DNA of 64,000 bases, from contig VYZB01000116.1 of NCBI GenBank assembly GCA_013397455.1, forward strand, positions 1,576,496 to 1,640,495, written 5' to 3'. Under the pieces are notes generated by a model. It did no database searches, was not told the DNA's origin, and was given only the letters and a program-made list of their open reading frames with translations. Source of the DNA: Crotophaga sulcirostris. Its lineage: Eukaryota > Chordata > Aves > Cuculiformes > Crotophagidae. The translations under genes were made by a program, and so were the position numbers. Positions 37,574-49,241 of the stretch are shown here, piece by piece. The number at the start of each line of letters is the position of its first letter. Position 1 is the stretch's first letter.

Positions 37574-37899
37574 AGTACCACAGTATTACAAGGTTGGAAA
37601 GGACCTCTGAGATCATCAAGTCCAACCTATAACCCAACACTAACACCAACCCATCATCTAAACCATGGCACTGAGTGCCTCATCCAATCTCCTCTTAAAC
37701 ACCTCCAGGGTTGGCGACTCCACCACTTCCCTGGGCAGCACATTCCAATGGCCAATCACCCTTTCAGTGAAGAACTTTTTCCTAATATCAAGCCTAAACT
37801 TTCCCTGATGAAGCTTGAGTCCATGTCCTCTAGTTCTGTCACTGGTCACCTGAGAGAAGAGACCAACCCCTGCCTGACTACAACCTCCTTTTAGGTAGG
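37574..37899 (-). repeat. CR1 LINE 3' region, GTGATACT class
   Basis: Antisense copy from ACCAGTACCACAGTATTACA to CTACAACCTCCTTTTAGGTAG. It is nearly identical to the 15.3 kb copy over about 320 bp and keeps the GAGAGAAGAGACC stretch that the other has lost. Open reading frames on both strands belong to the repeat. It is 1 kb from, and opposite to, the copy at 36396. Confidence 0.94.
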
Positions 37900-40800
37900 A
37901 GGTCGGAACCACTTCCTTGCCTGCTTGGCCCACAGGGAAGCAGGCAGGCTGGGGCTCAGACTCTGAGGCCAGGAAGAGCCAGTCTGGCCATTCGTCTCAC
38001 ATCTGTCCTTTCAGCCCTGTGACAGTAGATTTACAGGGTGGTACAAACTGTGTGAGGACTGGTGCAAGACCCTGCTTTGCAAACTGCTGTGATTCTCCCT
38101 GAAAAAGTCTGGGAAGCTGTTTGCAGGTGATGTATCAGAGTTACTGCTCACACATTAGATGGCTGAGTTGGAATAAAGCCGTAGCCATTTCACTGCTTTT
38201 ATCAGCCATCTCTGTGGAGGCTTCACTGATGATGGGTTTTGATTTCCACCTTTGTGTAACTTGGCTGCAAATCTGTACTGAGATGCCTCCAAAGTTTGCA
38301 CTGCTCTTGGGAAATCGAGCAGGCATTTCGTTGTGCTGACTGCTGTACAAGCACAAAGATGACATTTCTTCTGCATACTGCAATTTTAATTAGTGTGCCT
38401 CTTTCATAACGTATCTTACTTTGAACTCTGTTTGTCTTAGACTTTCCATTACCTGGGACACAACTGAAAGTGAATTACTTGCTCAAGGGTGAGGAAAATA
38501 TCTTTCACACAAGATTTTTTATAAATACAGATTTTTCAGATAACTTCTTTATTTTTCACACAGAAAAGTCTGAAACAACTCAAAGCTAGAAAGCTCGGAC
38601 TAAGCAGAATAGTGGGCCAGTTCTCACTCACCGGCGTACCAATAATTTTAATGAGATGGTAGAGGTGTAAACAAGGTGGAGATGTAACAGATTTCTACAC
38701 TGGACTTGCTGAAATTCCTGCTGAACTGGGAGAAAGTTAGGGAGGAGGTTTACTTGAGAATAAATGAGATTAATCTCCTGCCTTATTCCACTGAAACAGC
38801 TAATGCTTTGATCTTTGTTCAATTATTTGTTTGTATTCCCACTGTGCCTAGGACTCATGGGCATGAATCACAGCCCTCTTCTGCCAGGCTGAGGTCCGTT
38901 TTAATACTTTAATATCCGATACATCTCCTATCAACAGTCTGCATCTGGCAGTCAACAAGTTAACTATTTTTCTCCTCTAACTGTCATGATCCTATGCAGT
39001 TATTAGACTTAAGGTAATTAAGGGGGATTACTTCAGATTTTAAGTAATGTAGATGGTTATTGGGACTGCAATTAGTAACATCTTGTCACCATAACACAAG
39101 GAGGTTGTGAGGTAGATTTTATCCTGTGCAGTTGCATTGATAAGGATTTATTTTCTTTTGGAGGACTGGCCAGTCTTCTTTGTGAGCTGACCAAACTCCG
39201 CAGCACGGTCTTTACAGAGGTGGGCAGTCTCTTCATGGGTATGAACAGGGATCATCCCAGAATGGAACAGAAATACTTTGAAGGATGGTATTTATGAGTT
39301 TCTTTGTTGTTTACAGGGTCTTGTAAACCATCCCTGCCTATACCACCTCCTGGAAATTTGTTTGTTGAAGGTTTACTTGTTCAAAAGATGTTCACAACCT
39401 CTTTGTGTTGGATTAATCCTTTCATCCGATGATAAGATATCAGGGTTGGTGGGCTCAAGATATCCGTAGAGGGAACAAATACTGCAATATAGACCATTAT
39501 ATTCCACTTGAAAGAAGTAGCAACTTAAACTGAGTGCATACCAGATAAAGGGTCCACATTCAAGTTACTAGCAGCAAAGGTATGCATTAAAGTCTTAAAT
39601 CTTTTTTTCTAAGAGTCTCCAAAATGGAGCTTAAAAAAAAGATGTGCTGCAGCATGAAGTGAGTTCCTTGGCTGTAAGTTAGCAATTGGCATTGCCTAAG
39701 GAGTATGTAATAAGAAACACTTGTAAACATATGGCACATTAAGATTCACCTCCATTTACACTTTTAAAGTGGTTGAATTCAGTCAACTTGAAAGGTGAGG
39801 TATGAGAGATGGCACATGTTGGGCCTTGCTGCCCAAACAGGCAGAAACTGGACCATGCTTGGCAAAGGCTGCTGGAAAGGAAGTGTTGGTGACCTTTCCA
39901 GAATGACTGCCATAGGGCTTGGCTGGGGTGGCAACGCGGTGAGGATTTTCCAGTGAACTATTACATGTAGCTGGGATGTGTCAGACACCTCCTAGTCTGC
40001 TAGAGAGGTCTCAAGGGATTCTTGAGTAGTCCTGGAATAATTTCTGCAATAATTGGTGGGTAGAATTTGATTCATGGTCTTTTAACCCCGTTAACATTGG
40101 AATAAATGAGATAAGCCTTTGCTCAGCAGTGTCCTACACTGACACACATATACATATAATTGCATACTTGCAGCTCAGTCTTGCAAAGCCTTACTTGCAC
40201 TAATGCAAGTATTTAACTGAAGTGATTAACTGAGAGATTAGTCAGCCTATCTGTAGTCGTGGAGGGATGAATTACTCACCTCCTGCCCCAGTAAAATGCC
40301 TTCAATTAGGTGGTGTGAACCCAGAGATCATTCGAGATAAGTGTATTCACATAAATGAATCCTAATTACATGTGTGAAGGGTGGAAAAAAAACCAAAAGT
40401 GTGTGTGAAATACTGTCCTTCATGAACATTTCATGCAGCCTAATAGAAACAAACATTTAGCTTTAAAAACCTCGTGTTCTCTTAAAAAAATCATTATTAA
40501 GTACTGGAAAGCTGCCACAAGCATCCAGCGCTGCTTATTCCCACATTTCTTTCCTTTGCTCCCTGAATGTGCTGGTGAAAGTGGCTGCAGGGCAAGTTGC
40601 ATAAGAGCCTGGGGAAGGTGCTCAGTAACATCCTCGATGGGCTAAAACCCTGGCATTGTTTTTCATGGTGTGTATCTGCTTTTATGTGGCATCAGGAAAG
40701 TGACTGTAATTTGCTGTTCCACAAGCCTGGCAGTTACTCACAGTAGCAATTGTAGTAACGCTTGAGTTTGCAGTCCTTACTGCTCCCTCCAGATACAAAT

Positions 40801-40985
40801 GGGAGCAAGATGACGCATGCTGTGTGTTTTTCTACCAGGAAAAAAAAAAATATATATAGATAAACCATGCAAAGAACTTTTCACAGGCTACAAGCAAAAT
40901 AATTTAAGGCTAATGCTGTGAGTTAGAGAGGTTCTGCCTGTTAAATGGACTTCTCTAAAAAAAACAGATGAGCTTTAATACTTTC

Positions 40986-41043
40986 ATATATTATACTATA
41001 ATATAATATGATATATGATGATATACATATATCATACTATAAT
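40986..41043. repeat. AT-rich repeat with inverted arms
   Basis: Almost pure A/T apart from a few G and C. The arms TATGATATATG (41007-41017) and CATATATCATA (41026-41036) are exact reverse complements with an 8-nt loop. Confidence 0.85.
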
Positions 41044-43175
41044 ACTTTCAAAATTCAAAAACATCTATAGGGTTTTTCCTCAGTCTTTCCACTGTGCTCA
41101 GGAAGTCTCAGCCCCAAAGGAGGATGTCTCTCAGGTTAGTCATGTGAATAGAAGGATTTATATTGAAATCAGTTTCATCACTTTGTTCATAAATCCTGGG
41201 ATTTCAAGTTTATTAGTGTAGCCTGGCTTCTTGTACAAGCCAAGTCCTGAACAACAGGAGCCAATGATCTCCGCATCAAGTTCTGAAACTTGAACTAGAG
41301 TCTGTTTCTGTTTAGTAAATATTACTCTGCATTCATCTGTCTATAACTGATGGGCATTTCCTTGTGCAGGGTTTCCTGCCGGGGCATCTCATGGGATCCT
41401 GGGAACTGCCACACTAAGCCAAGCATGTGGGCAGACAAAGCCGTTGCCTTTCATGGCAGAGGTTACTGGCTGCTTTCTGACTCGTGTTAGCAAGGCGATG
41501 CTATTGTTTTGGAAAAAAATTCTAGACCCTTGTCTAGGTCTTTTCTATTTGATTATGAAGAGGAAAAGCTGATGAACTGATAAAGGACTAGCATGCCCTG
41601 TCGCTTAAGTAGCACTTAGATAAAAAGGAAATATTTTTTTACAGAGCATAGTTTTACTGTTGTAATTACAAACATTGTTAATTAGACAGGAGGAGCAGAT
41701 GGGAAGCATCTCCTGGTTGTGCTTGCCAACAGACGCTGAGAAAAACTGTGTGGGAACATCCAGGGATATGCTGTTGGTTTTCCTTGGAATGAGTTTTTTT
41801 CTGGATCATTTCTCTGATGCCTTACAGGTCACCAGCAGTTTGTGGACTAGAGATTGGTGTTGCTTCAGCAATGGGCACAGGAAATCCCCTAAATATCTGT
41901 CTTGGTCAGTAGTCTCAGAAGAGAAATTATATTAATAGTTCTTGGAATATAATGTTTGGATCATATCAGGCTAGTTGTTGGCTCAGATAATGAAGCATGA
42001 GGCTTCTTACTGTTTATTCAAATATTTGGGCAGTGCAGTGTAGCTGTGGATGTTCTTACTATCCCTGGTATTTTCTGTTCTTGCGTGGGCTCCTACTTCC
42101 CTACCATCCCTCTCTTGTCCTTGGTGGAGGTTTGCATGGCTTCTCATCAGCTCCAGAGTGTTTCAGGGCCTTTGTCCCTTTACTCCATCCCTTTCTCCTT
42201 ATTTTGTCTTTGACATCCTTACCTTGGTTATCATTTAAGGGTCTCTCAGAGATACATAATACTCATCCAGCCACTTGACTTCAGATATGTAATAGCGAAC
42301 GCCCTTGAGGGCCACTTTCACTGACAGTGCTTGTATCATTTTCACTGAGATTTAAAGGAGTATCTTTTGCCTCGAGTTTAAGAGAGTCTGTTGCTGTGAC
42401 TCAGCTGATGCCTGGTAACTCCCTGAGCCACAACCACTTGGGTATGCGTTGGCATCCTGAGTACAGAGACTCTCCTCCCATGCAATTCTTCACATGAGCA
42501 ATACCTTGGCTCCAGATCAGCCGCACTTGAACACACAATGCTTTACTGCTCTGTCAGCATCCTCCTAGGAGTCACGTATTGTGTCACATATTTTCTTGAA
42601 AAATAGATAAGCTGCACAAAAGACTTTCTGGCAAACTCCATAGCCTGAATAAGTCAAGGACAAGAGTTTTGTACTATAAAAGTAGTGTTGCGGTGTTAAT
42701 TGTTTGATAAAAATAACTGAATGTGATGAGAAAGAGTAGGAATTCTGTCTAAATCTGAATTTTAGCATTACTCTGCTTTAATTTAAAGCAGTCTGCTTTA
42801 AATCAAACTACTTAGAGCACTGCATAAAAAACCAGCCTGTAATAAAAGTTGCCTCTGAAGAGATCAACAAACTCGTATTATCGATAATACATAAGAAATC
42901 CATACATCAATGGGCTGGCTTGCAAAGTACCAGTGCATGTACGTCCTAGATGCAGTCCAAACAGTGGGAATAGGGAAGGCTGGAAGAAAAAGTCTGACTT
43001 CTCTATTAATCTTATTCTCCTTTTTGCACCATCCTTTGTATTGTATCTCCCTTTTCGCTGATAAAAGGGCTCAAATCTCTAATTCAGACATTCTTGTGTG
43101 CTGCAAAAAAAAGGAAACCCAAAATTGATTCTTCACTCTTCTTCTGTAGCCTCCCTAGTCTGGGAGACTGGCAGC

Positions 43176-43246
43176 TTTTTTTTTTTTTTTTTAGTCTCTG
43201 CTTGGCACCCTGGTAGTTATTAGGGTTCTTTTTTTTTTTTTTTTTT
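43176..43246. repeat. Two poly-T tracts
   Basis: T17 at 43176-43192 and T18 at 43229-43246, 36 bp apart. A third tract, T15, lies at 43785-43799. They could be old poly-A ends on the minus strand, but no retrocopy is recognised beside them. Confidence 0.9.
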
Positions 43247-45279
43247 CCTCCATCTTGCTGCCATTTCTGGAATTGAGGCTATGTAATTGAACGGTCAGAT
43301 CCTGACCATGCTCTGCATGTAAATGAAGGGAAAGTTCCTTAAATCAGCAGGGTGGAACTCATCCCTCATGTGAGTGCCAAGTCAGACTTCTTCTCCTGCA
43401 GTGATCTTATTGATAGTAATTACCCTGCTTCTAACAGTAGCACCTGGAGGTGACATTAATGGTTAATTTAATTCCCTAAAATACACTCCTGCTGCTCAGG
43501 TGTATAAAGTTACTGTTGCAGTCTGTGGGCCTGGTGGAGATTAGATGCAGCAGGACTGCTAGAGAGGTCCTACAGCTCTGGCTGGCAGAAGGTCCCATTG
43601 GGGGTGTTGCTGGGCATGCTGGAATTTGGACAAGCCTTGGCTTGGATTTCTTCCTCCTAAAGATGCGATATCTTGTGAACTTGCAGAACTCTAGTGACTT
43701 TGGGAACAGGCAGGAATCTACCAGATGAAAGTGACTCTTCATATCTACAGGTCTTTCTTACAAGGCTTTCTTCCTTTTGATCCATTTTTTTTTTTTTTTG
43801 CAAATAGAACATGTAGGGAGCAGCCTGGTGCATGTGATGCTTTTCACTGTACCCTTTGGAGACCAAAAGCCACATCAAGCAGGAGATTTATGAGTTACTG
43901 GCAATAGATGCTTCATATTTTGTTATTACATTTAAGATGATGAAAGAAGAACAACTGACTTTCATGGCTATGAAAGCAGGAGGAAAACTGCCTGTGGATA
44001 GATCAAGCACATGCATCATTGGATAGAAATTAAGGTGTTTGTAGCTTCAAATCCTGATTTGAAAAGTTCAAGATAGAAGGAAAATATCTGACTAAAAGAT
44101 GTGAAGCAGTTTGTAAGATTTTAACTCAGATACACTCAGGAGAATAAATCCAAAGGTAACATTATGATTCATTAAGTATCCCTAATTAGGCTCCTAAATT
44201 TAAGTAGACAGAATCTCCCCTGGAGCCTTTCAAAGGCACCCACCTTTCACTGTTGATAATACAGGGAACTTAGGAACATAGCTTATTTAAGGAGAACTTC
44301 TTCATCAGGTGCCTACAGGGCATGCACTGGTTGAGTTCCCCTATTAGGTGAAGTGGATCTTTTAATAAGGATGTTGTACTTCTGGACAGGCAGAAATAGG
44401 AGGAACCAGAGGAAAGTGTTCTGCAACCCTGTGCAAGAGGAGGAGAGGCTGGGAGGGAGGGAGCAGTGCTTGTGTCCATCTCTACCCCATGGAGTCTCAG
44501 TTGGAGGTGCCCCATCTCCCAAATTTCCTTTATCTCCTAAAGATTCTCACATCACAGGTCCATCTACTTGTAGGAGATTTCACTGGGAGGAATGGTGAGA
44601 CTGAGCTAACTTGTGTTGCATTGGCTATTTTTCTTTTTGGCTTGGAAGCACTTCCACTTTTGAAGTCACTTCTCTGGTTGCAGCTGTGTGAGAAAAAGAT
44701 GATCATCTCCTTTTCCATGGAGGGCAAAGAAGACAAAAAGTTGTCTGTATTATACTTATGTTCTTATTGCACATCCTTTCTGTAGCTGACTGCTGTCAGG
44801 AGATGCAGTAAAGGGCAAAGAATCTGGGCTGCCTCAGAAGTAGTCTTGGAAGTTTGTATGAGTTGTGTCAGTCATTCCAGCTTCTACTGCTTCCCACCAG
44901 TCCAAAAATCCCAAGCAGAAGAGGTGGATTCCTGCTTTGGGCAGCATCTTGAAGGAGGGGCAGGGGAGGAGAGCCACGGTGCAGGCTGTGGACTCGTGGT
45001 GGTGTAGGTGGCTTTGGTTATGACAAAACTATTTTCTCAGACAGTCTCACTTGATTTCCATGTGGTGCTTGGAAGTGGATTTACTGTAATTGGCATGAGT
45101 CACTTCCCTGTTATTGGTGGTTTGGAACCACTCTGCACAGAAAGCGTGCTGGCAGTGGGCTGAGTAACTCCCTCTTTCTCCTGGATTTTACGTTCAGTTT
45201 CAGGATTGCTGACCATATCAAGGCTGGGTGAAAAAAATCCCTTTTTAAAACAGCTGAAGGAGATGGAAAGCTGAGGTTT

Positions 45280-45558
45280 TGACCAGTGGTAGGACAAGGG
45301 GTAATGGTTTTAAGCTGAAAGAGAAGAGATTTGGATTAGATATTAGGAAGAAATTTTTAACTGTGAGGGTGGTGAGGCACTGGAACACGTTGCCCAGAGA
45401 AGTCATGGATGCCCCATTCCTGGGGATGTTCAAGGCCAAATTGGATTAAGTTTTGAGAAACATCATCTAATGGAAAGTATCCCTGCCCACGTCAGCAGTG
45501 TTGGAACTAGATTATCTTTAAGGTTCTTCCAATCCAAACCATTCTATGATTCTATGAT
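45280..45558 (+). repeat. CR1 LINE 3' end, ATTCTATG class
   Basis: Sense copy with AGGACAAGGGGTAATGGTTT, GATATTAGGAAGAAATTTTT, GGTGAGGCACTGGAACACG and TGTTCAAGGCCAAATTGG. It ends CCATTCTATGATTCTATGAT, the classic avian CR1 3' octamer array. About 280 bp, 5'-truncated. Confidence 0.93.
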
Positions 45559-48031
45559 CACTTGTGTTTGTTAAACCTCTGCTCCGTGGTTTTTTTTTTG
45601 TGAGAGTGGAGATTTTACATGGCAACCTGTTGATCAAATCCCAGCTTTCAGACTCATGTTCTGTTGCACAAAGTCCCTTCATATTTCCTGCTGTCTCCTG
45701 GGACACTTTACACTTTCTGTGTAAACTATACTATACTTTTACTCTAAATGTGATTCAGGATGCCCAGAGGTAGGGTATGGCTTTGCAGCCAAGGCATGAA
45801 GTTGATGTCTGGTGTACTCAACCTTTCACATGGGAATGCCCAGACCACACAGCTGCTCATGGAGACATTTGAGAGCTGTAGAATCTGATGGTCTCCTATG
45901 CAATGGTTATACCTATATCTGATCAAAAATCTCCCCTGTCAGATGAAGGAGGAGTGCCTGGTGGCAGGGCAAGAATTGAATGTAGACTTAGATGTCTGGC
46001 ATGACACACATGATCATGAGAAAAGGTAAAATCTCTTGTCATGTGAGGCAAATGGGGTTTAAGTCACTTGAAAGGGACTAGCATTGAGTTAGACAGAGGA
46101 AGATGGAAAAGGTTTCAGCTTGTTCCTTGGCCATGTCTAAGACCCTTGGGAAAAAGGGCTGTGCCTCAATTTAGTTTTGTCAATCAAATTAACATCTTCC
46201 ACCCCCATGTTTCTAGCTACACGATGGTGTTACTGTTGTCACCAGGTGTAGAGTCTTGTTACGTATGCAACTATTCCTTCTCGTTCTGTGATTATATTGT
46301 GGTATTTTGTGGTCTGAAACAGGAAAAATCCATTATTTTAATAGATATTGTTGACTGACTGCTTAGTGAATTTAGATTTTACAGCACATAAACCACTTTA
46401 ATTCTGCAATCTGAGAGGGCCGTATACCTTACATATGTACTAAGGAATTGCTTTCTTGTAACAGTTCAGAAACATTAATGATCCCTTTTCTGGTTGGATG
46501 CTGTATATTTTCAAGTTTCAAAGAAAAATCCTTCAGAGCTGCTACCTCTAAAGACCTGCAGTAGTTTATATTGGGTGTTTACTCACAGTAAGATCTCTTT
46601 TTTCAAAACTATGTTGAACAGCAACAGTTCCTGGCCCCAACCTGCCCAGATAAAAGGCTTAACTGTAATTTTCAATGGTAAAGGAGTCATGTTTTGTTCA
46701 AATTGCACTGTGCTTCAAGCATTCACAGAAGGATTTGCTGAAGGTCCTGCAGATCTGCTTTAATCATACTGAGCTTTCAGACTAAACCTTACGGGCTGAA
46801 ATGCACAAGTGAATATATAGTAGTGAACTGGAGAATGACAGACTCACTGTCTGTATATTTTTAAGACTGAGCTTTCATTGATCTCCCCTCCAGTTGACTG
46901 ATCTGTGTATACAGTGAAGATGGAGGTCAGGGGATATCTGAGTCTTGGGAGTGGAAGTCTTTAAGCATGTTTAGGACTGAACAAGCAACAGGAAGCACCA
47001 AATGATCAAATTAGCAAAGAGAAGGGGTAGTTTGAGTGCAAGGTTGAAATATATATAGAGCTTATTTCCTTTCTTTGGCACAGACTCCTTCTGTGAGATT
47101 GGACAAATCATTTTGATATTTACACACTTTCAAAACTCTGTCCCTGAGCCAATTCCCCATCTATAAAATCTGGGGGCTATAGCAGTCAAATGTTTTGATT
47201 AGAGGAATAATATACGTGCTTAAATTTAAACACTCAGCAGCATATTGGAAAAGAATTCCTCACAAAGTGCAGAATTCCTCTGCAAAATTATCTCTTACAG
47301 CAATTGGCCGAACCCCTGGGACTGGAGTGTTTAAAACTAGATAGATCAAAATAGTAGAAAAGGCAGCAAAAGATCTTGATGAGCAAAGAGGAGAGGTATC
47401 GGCTGGCCTTTTCCATCTTTTAGCAATGTAATTCAGATTTTTTGCTTCTCATAGGCACAGTAACGTTTTCTTTTCATTGTCTCTCAGTTTCTGGCCACAC
47501 AAGAGAGTGTTTGTGTGAAAATCCTGCAGAAGGAGACTCCACCAAATATAAATAAGGCCACTGTCAGCAGCACCAGCGTGTGCCTTTTCACGCTGTCCTG
47601 CCAGTTGCTTGTACCCAGATCTGATGGGTCTGCTCTGCCAGTGAGATGAGAGCAAACTCCAGCTTTGATTTTCCTTTGCCCCTGTTCCTGCAGAGGGGAG
47701 GTGACCAGGCAACAGCAGTGAGGTGTTGTTGTGGGATTGGCACCATTAATTTGCTGCAAATGGGTAGTGCAGGTCTTGGGTTGGGAACTAGTATGGATTA
47801 TAGCTAGCATGATGTTGATTCAAACAGACGAGCAGTGGGAACTGGGACTGCTTTTAAAACAGACGCAGAGAGATTATATAAAGACTTGAAAGCCTGTAAT
47901 GGCAGAGGAATGAACCTGCTGATCCAAAAGCTCCCTTGCAGGTTTATAACCTACAGCCTCCTTCTGCAGGTGCCTTCATGGAGTGTCACAACAATGGTGA
48001 CGCTTTGCTTTGCAGATCGAGTCCTGGTTCA

Positions 48032-48058
48032 TGCAGAGTCCCTGCAGAGTCCCTGCAG
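48032..48058. repeat. 11-bp tandem repeat
   Basis: TGCAGAGTCCC is present twice, followed by a partial third unit (TGCAG). Confidence 0.9.
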
Positions 48059-49159
48059 TGATGCCACAATAACTACTGCTACCCCCTGAGAGACCAAAGG
48101 TCCCCAGAACAGCTCATCTCCTCTCTTCCGCATGATCTGGAATAATAAAGATAAGATAAATGTGCATTTTAAGGTGCAGGGCTCCTGACTCTCAGATGTG
48201 GCCTCATTTCTTCCCATCGTGTCCACATACATCACTTGTTCTGCTGACTGAGTTGCTTTGCCTTCTCCACTTGACTGAATGGAGAGGGCCAAGTGCCAGC
48301 CCTTCCCTGCCAGGATTTCTGTGCTTAATGCTGAGATAAGACTAAAATCCCAGGTACTTTTTTTTTCTGGTGGATTTAATAATAAATAACTTTTCTTGAC
48401 ACCTTGATTCAGTTCATGCCATGCTTTGTGTCAGATGTGCTCCTCTCTGGAGAAGTTAAGCAGGGTATTTCAAAGGAACCAGATGTTTAATCTTTCTTGT
48501 GGAGTTGGCTGCCACACAGAAGCTAACTGGAAACGATGAGGTGATTTGCAACTGAGGAAGCCTTTCTATTTTACTGTCTTTCTAAATCAAGCTGTCTAAG
48601 CTGTGTATTGGTTTAGCATTATATAAACTAGCAAAAGAACAGACTTGCTGCGTGCCGTCACTCTATTTACTCTTTGCCAAGATAGGCCTTTCCTGGCAAA
48701 ATGTCCTCAAGATGTTTATGGAGTACACAGAGATAAATAGTCCCTTGAAATGGAAAAGTCCTAGGTTCGTGTGCAGTAGACATCCTGTGTTCATTAAGTT
48801 TCTTCCAGTATTTTAAAGGGGTTTAGTTGCTGAAATGAAGACAAGAACCTCTTAGGATTTTTGAAAGTACCAAAGTGCATGCTAGCCATGGGTATTGAGC
48901 ATATGCCTGCTTTTGGGAATCTCTCTTCATAGCCACCTACATTTTTAAGCATCAAATACCTACTTGATAGTCACGTTACTTTCTTAGCCATCTCAAAGGG
49001 ATAACAGCACAACCCTACCCCTTTAAGATGCTATGACAATTAACAGTCTCTGTGAATTCTTCCCTCTGAATACTTCTCCATCTCTGTTCTTCCTTGGGAT
49101 GCTGTTGACCCGTTGCTGACTGATTTAACAATATTTTGCCTTATCCTGACTCCTCTTCC

Positions 49160-49241
49160 ACAGTACCACAGTACCACAGTATTACAAGGTTGGAAAGGAC
49201 CTTTGAGATCATCGAGTCCAACCTATAACCCAACACTAACA
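49160..49241 (-). repeat. CR1 LINE 3' end, GTGATACT class
   Basis: Antisense fragment of about 80 bp: CAGTACCACAGTACCACAGT, then AAGGTTGGAAAGGACCTTTG and ATCATCGAGTCCAACC, breaking off after CCCAACACTAACAC. It lies upstream of the exon at 51810. Confidence 0.9.

Larger units (their letters stand above)
37900..45279. other. Unassigned non-coding DNA
   Basis: AT-rich, with the AT inverted repeat (41.0 kb) and poly-T tracts (43.2 and 43.8 kb). No gene is supported. A short splice-flanked segment lies at 41102-41134. Confidence 0.5.
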
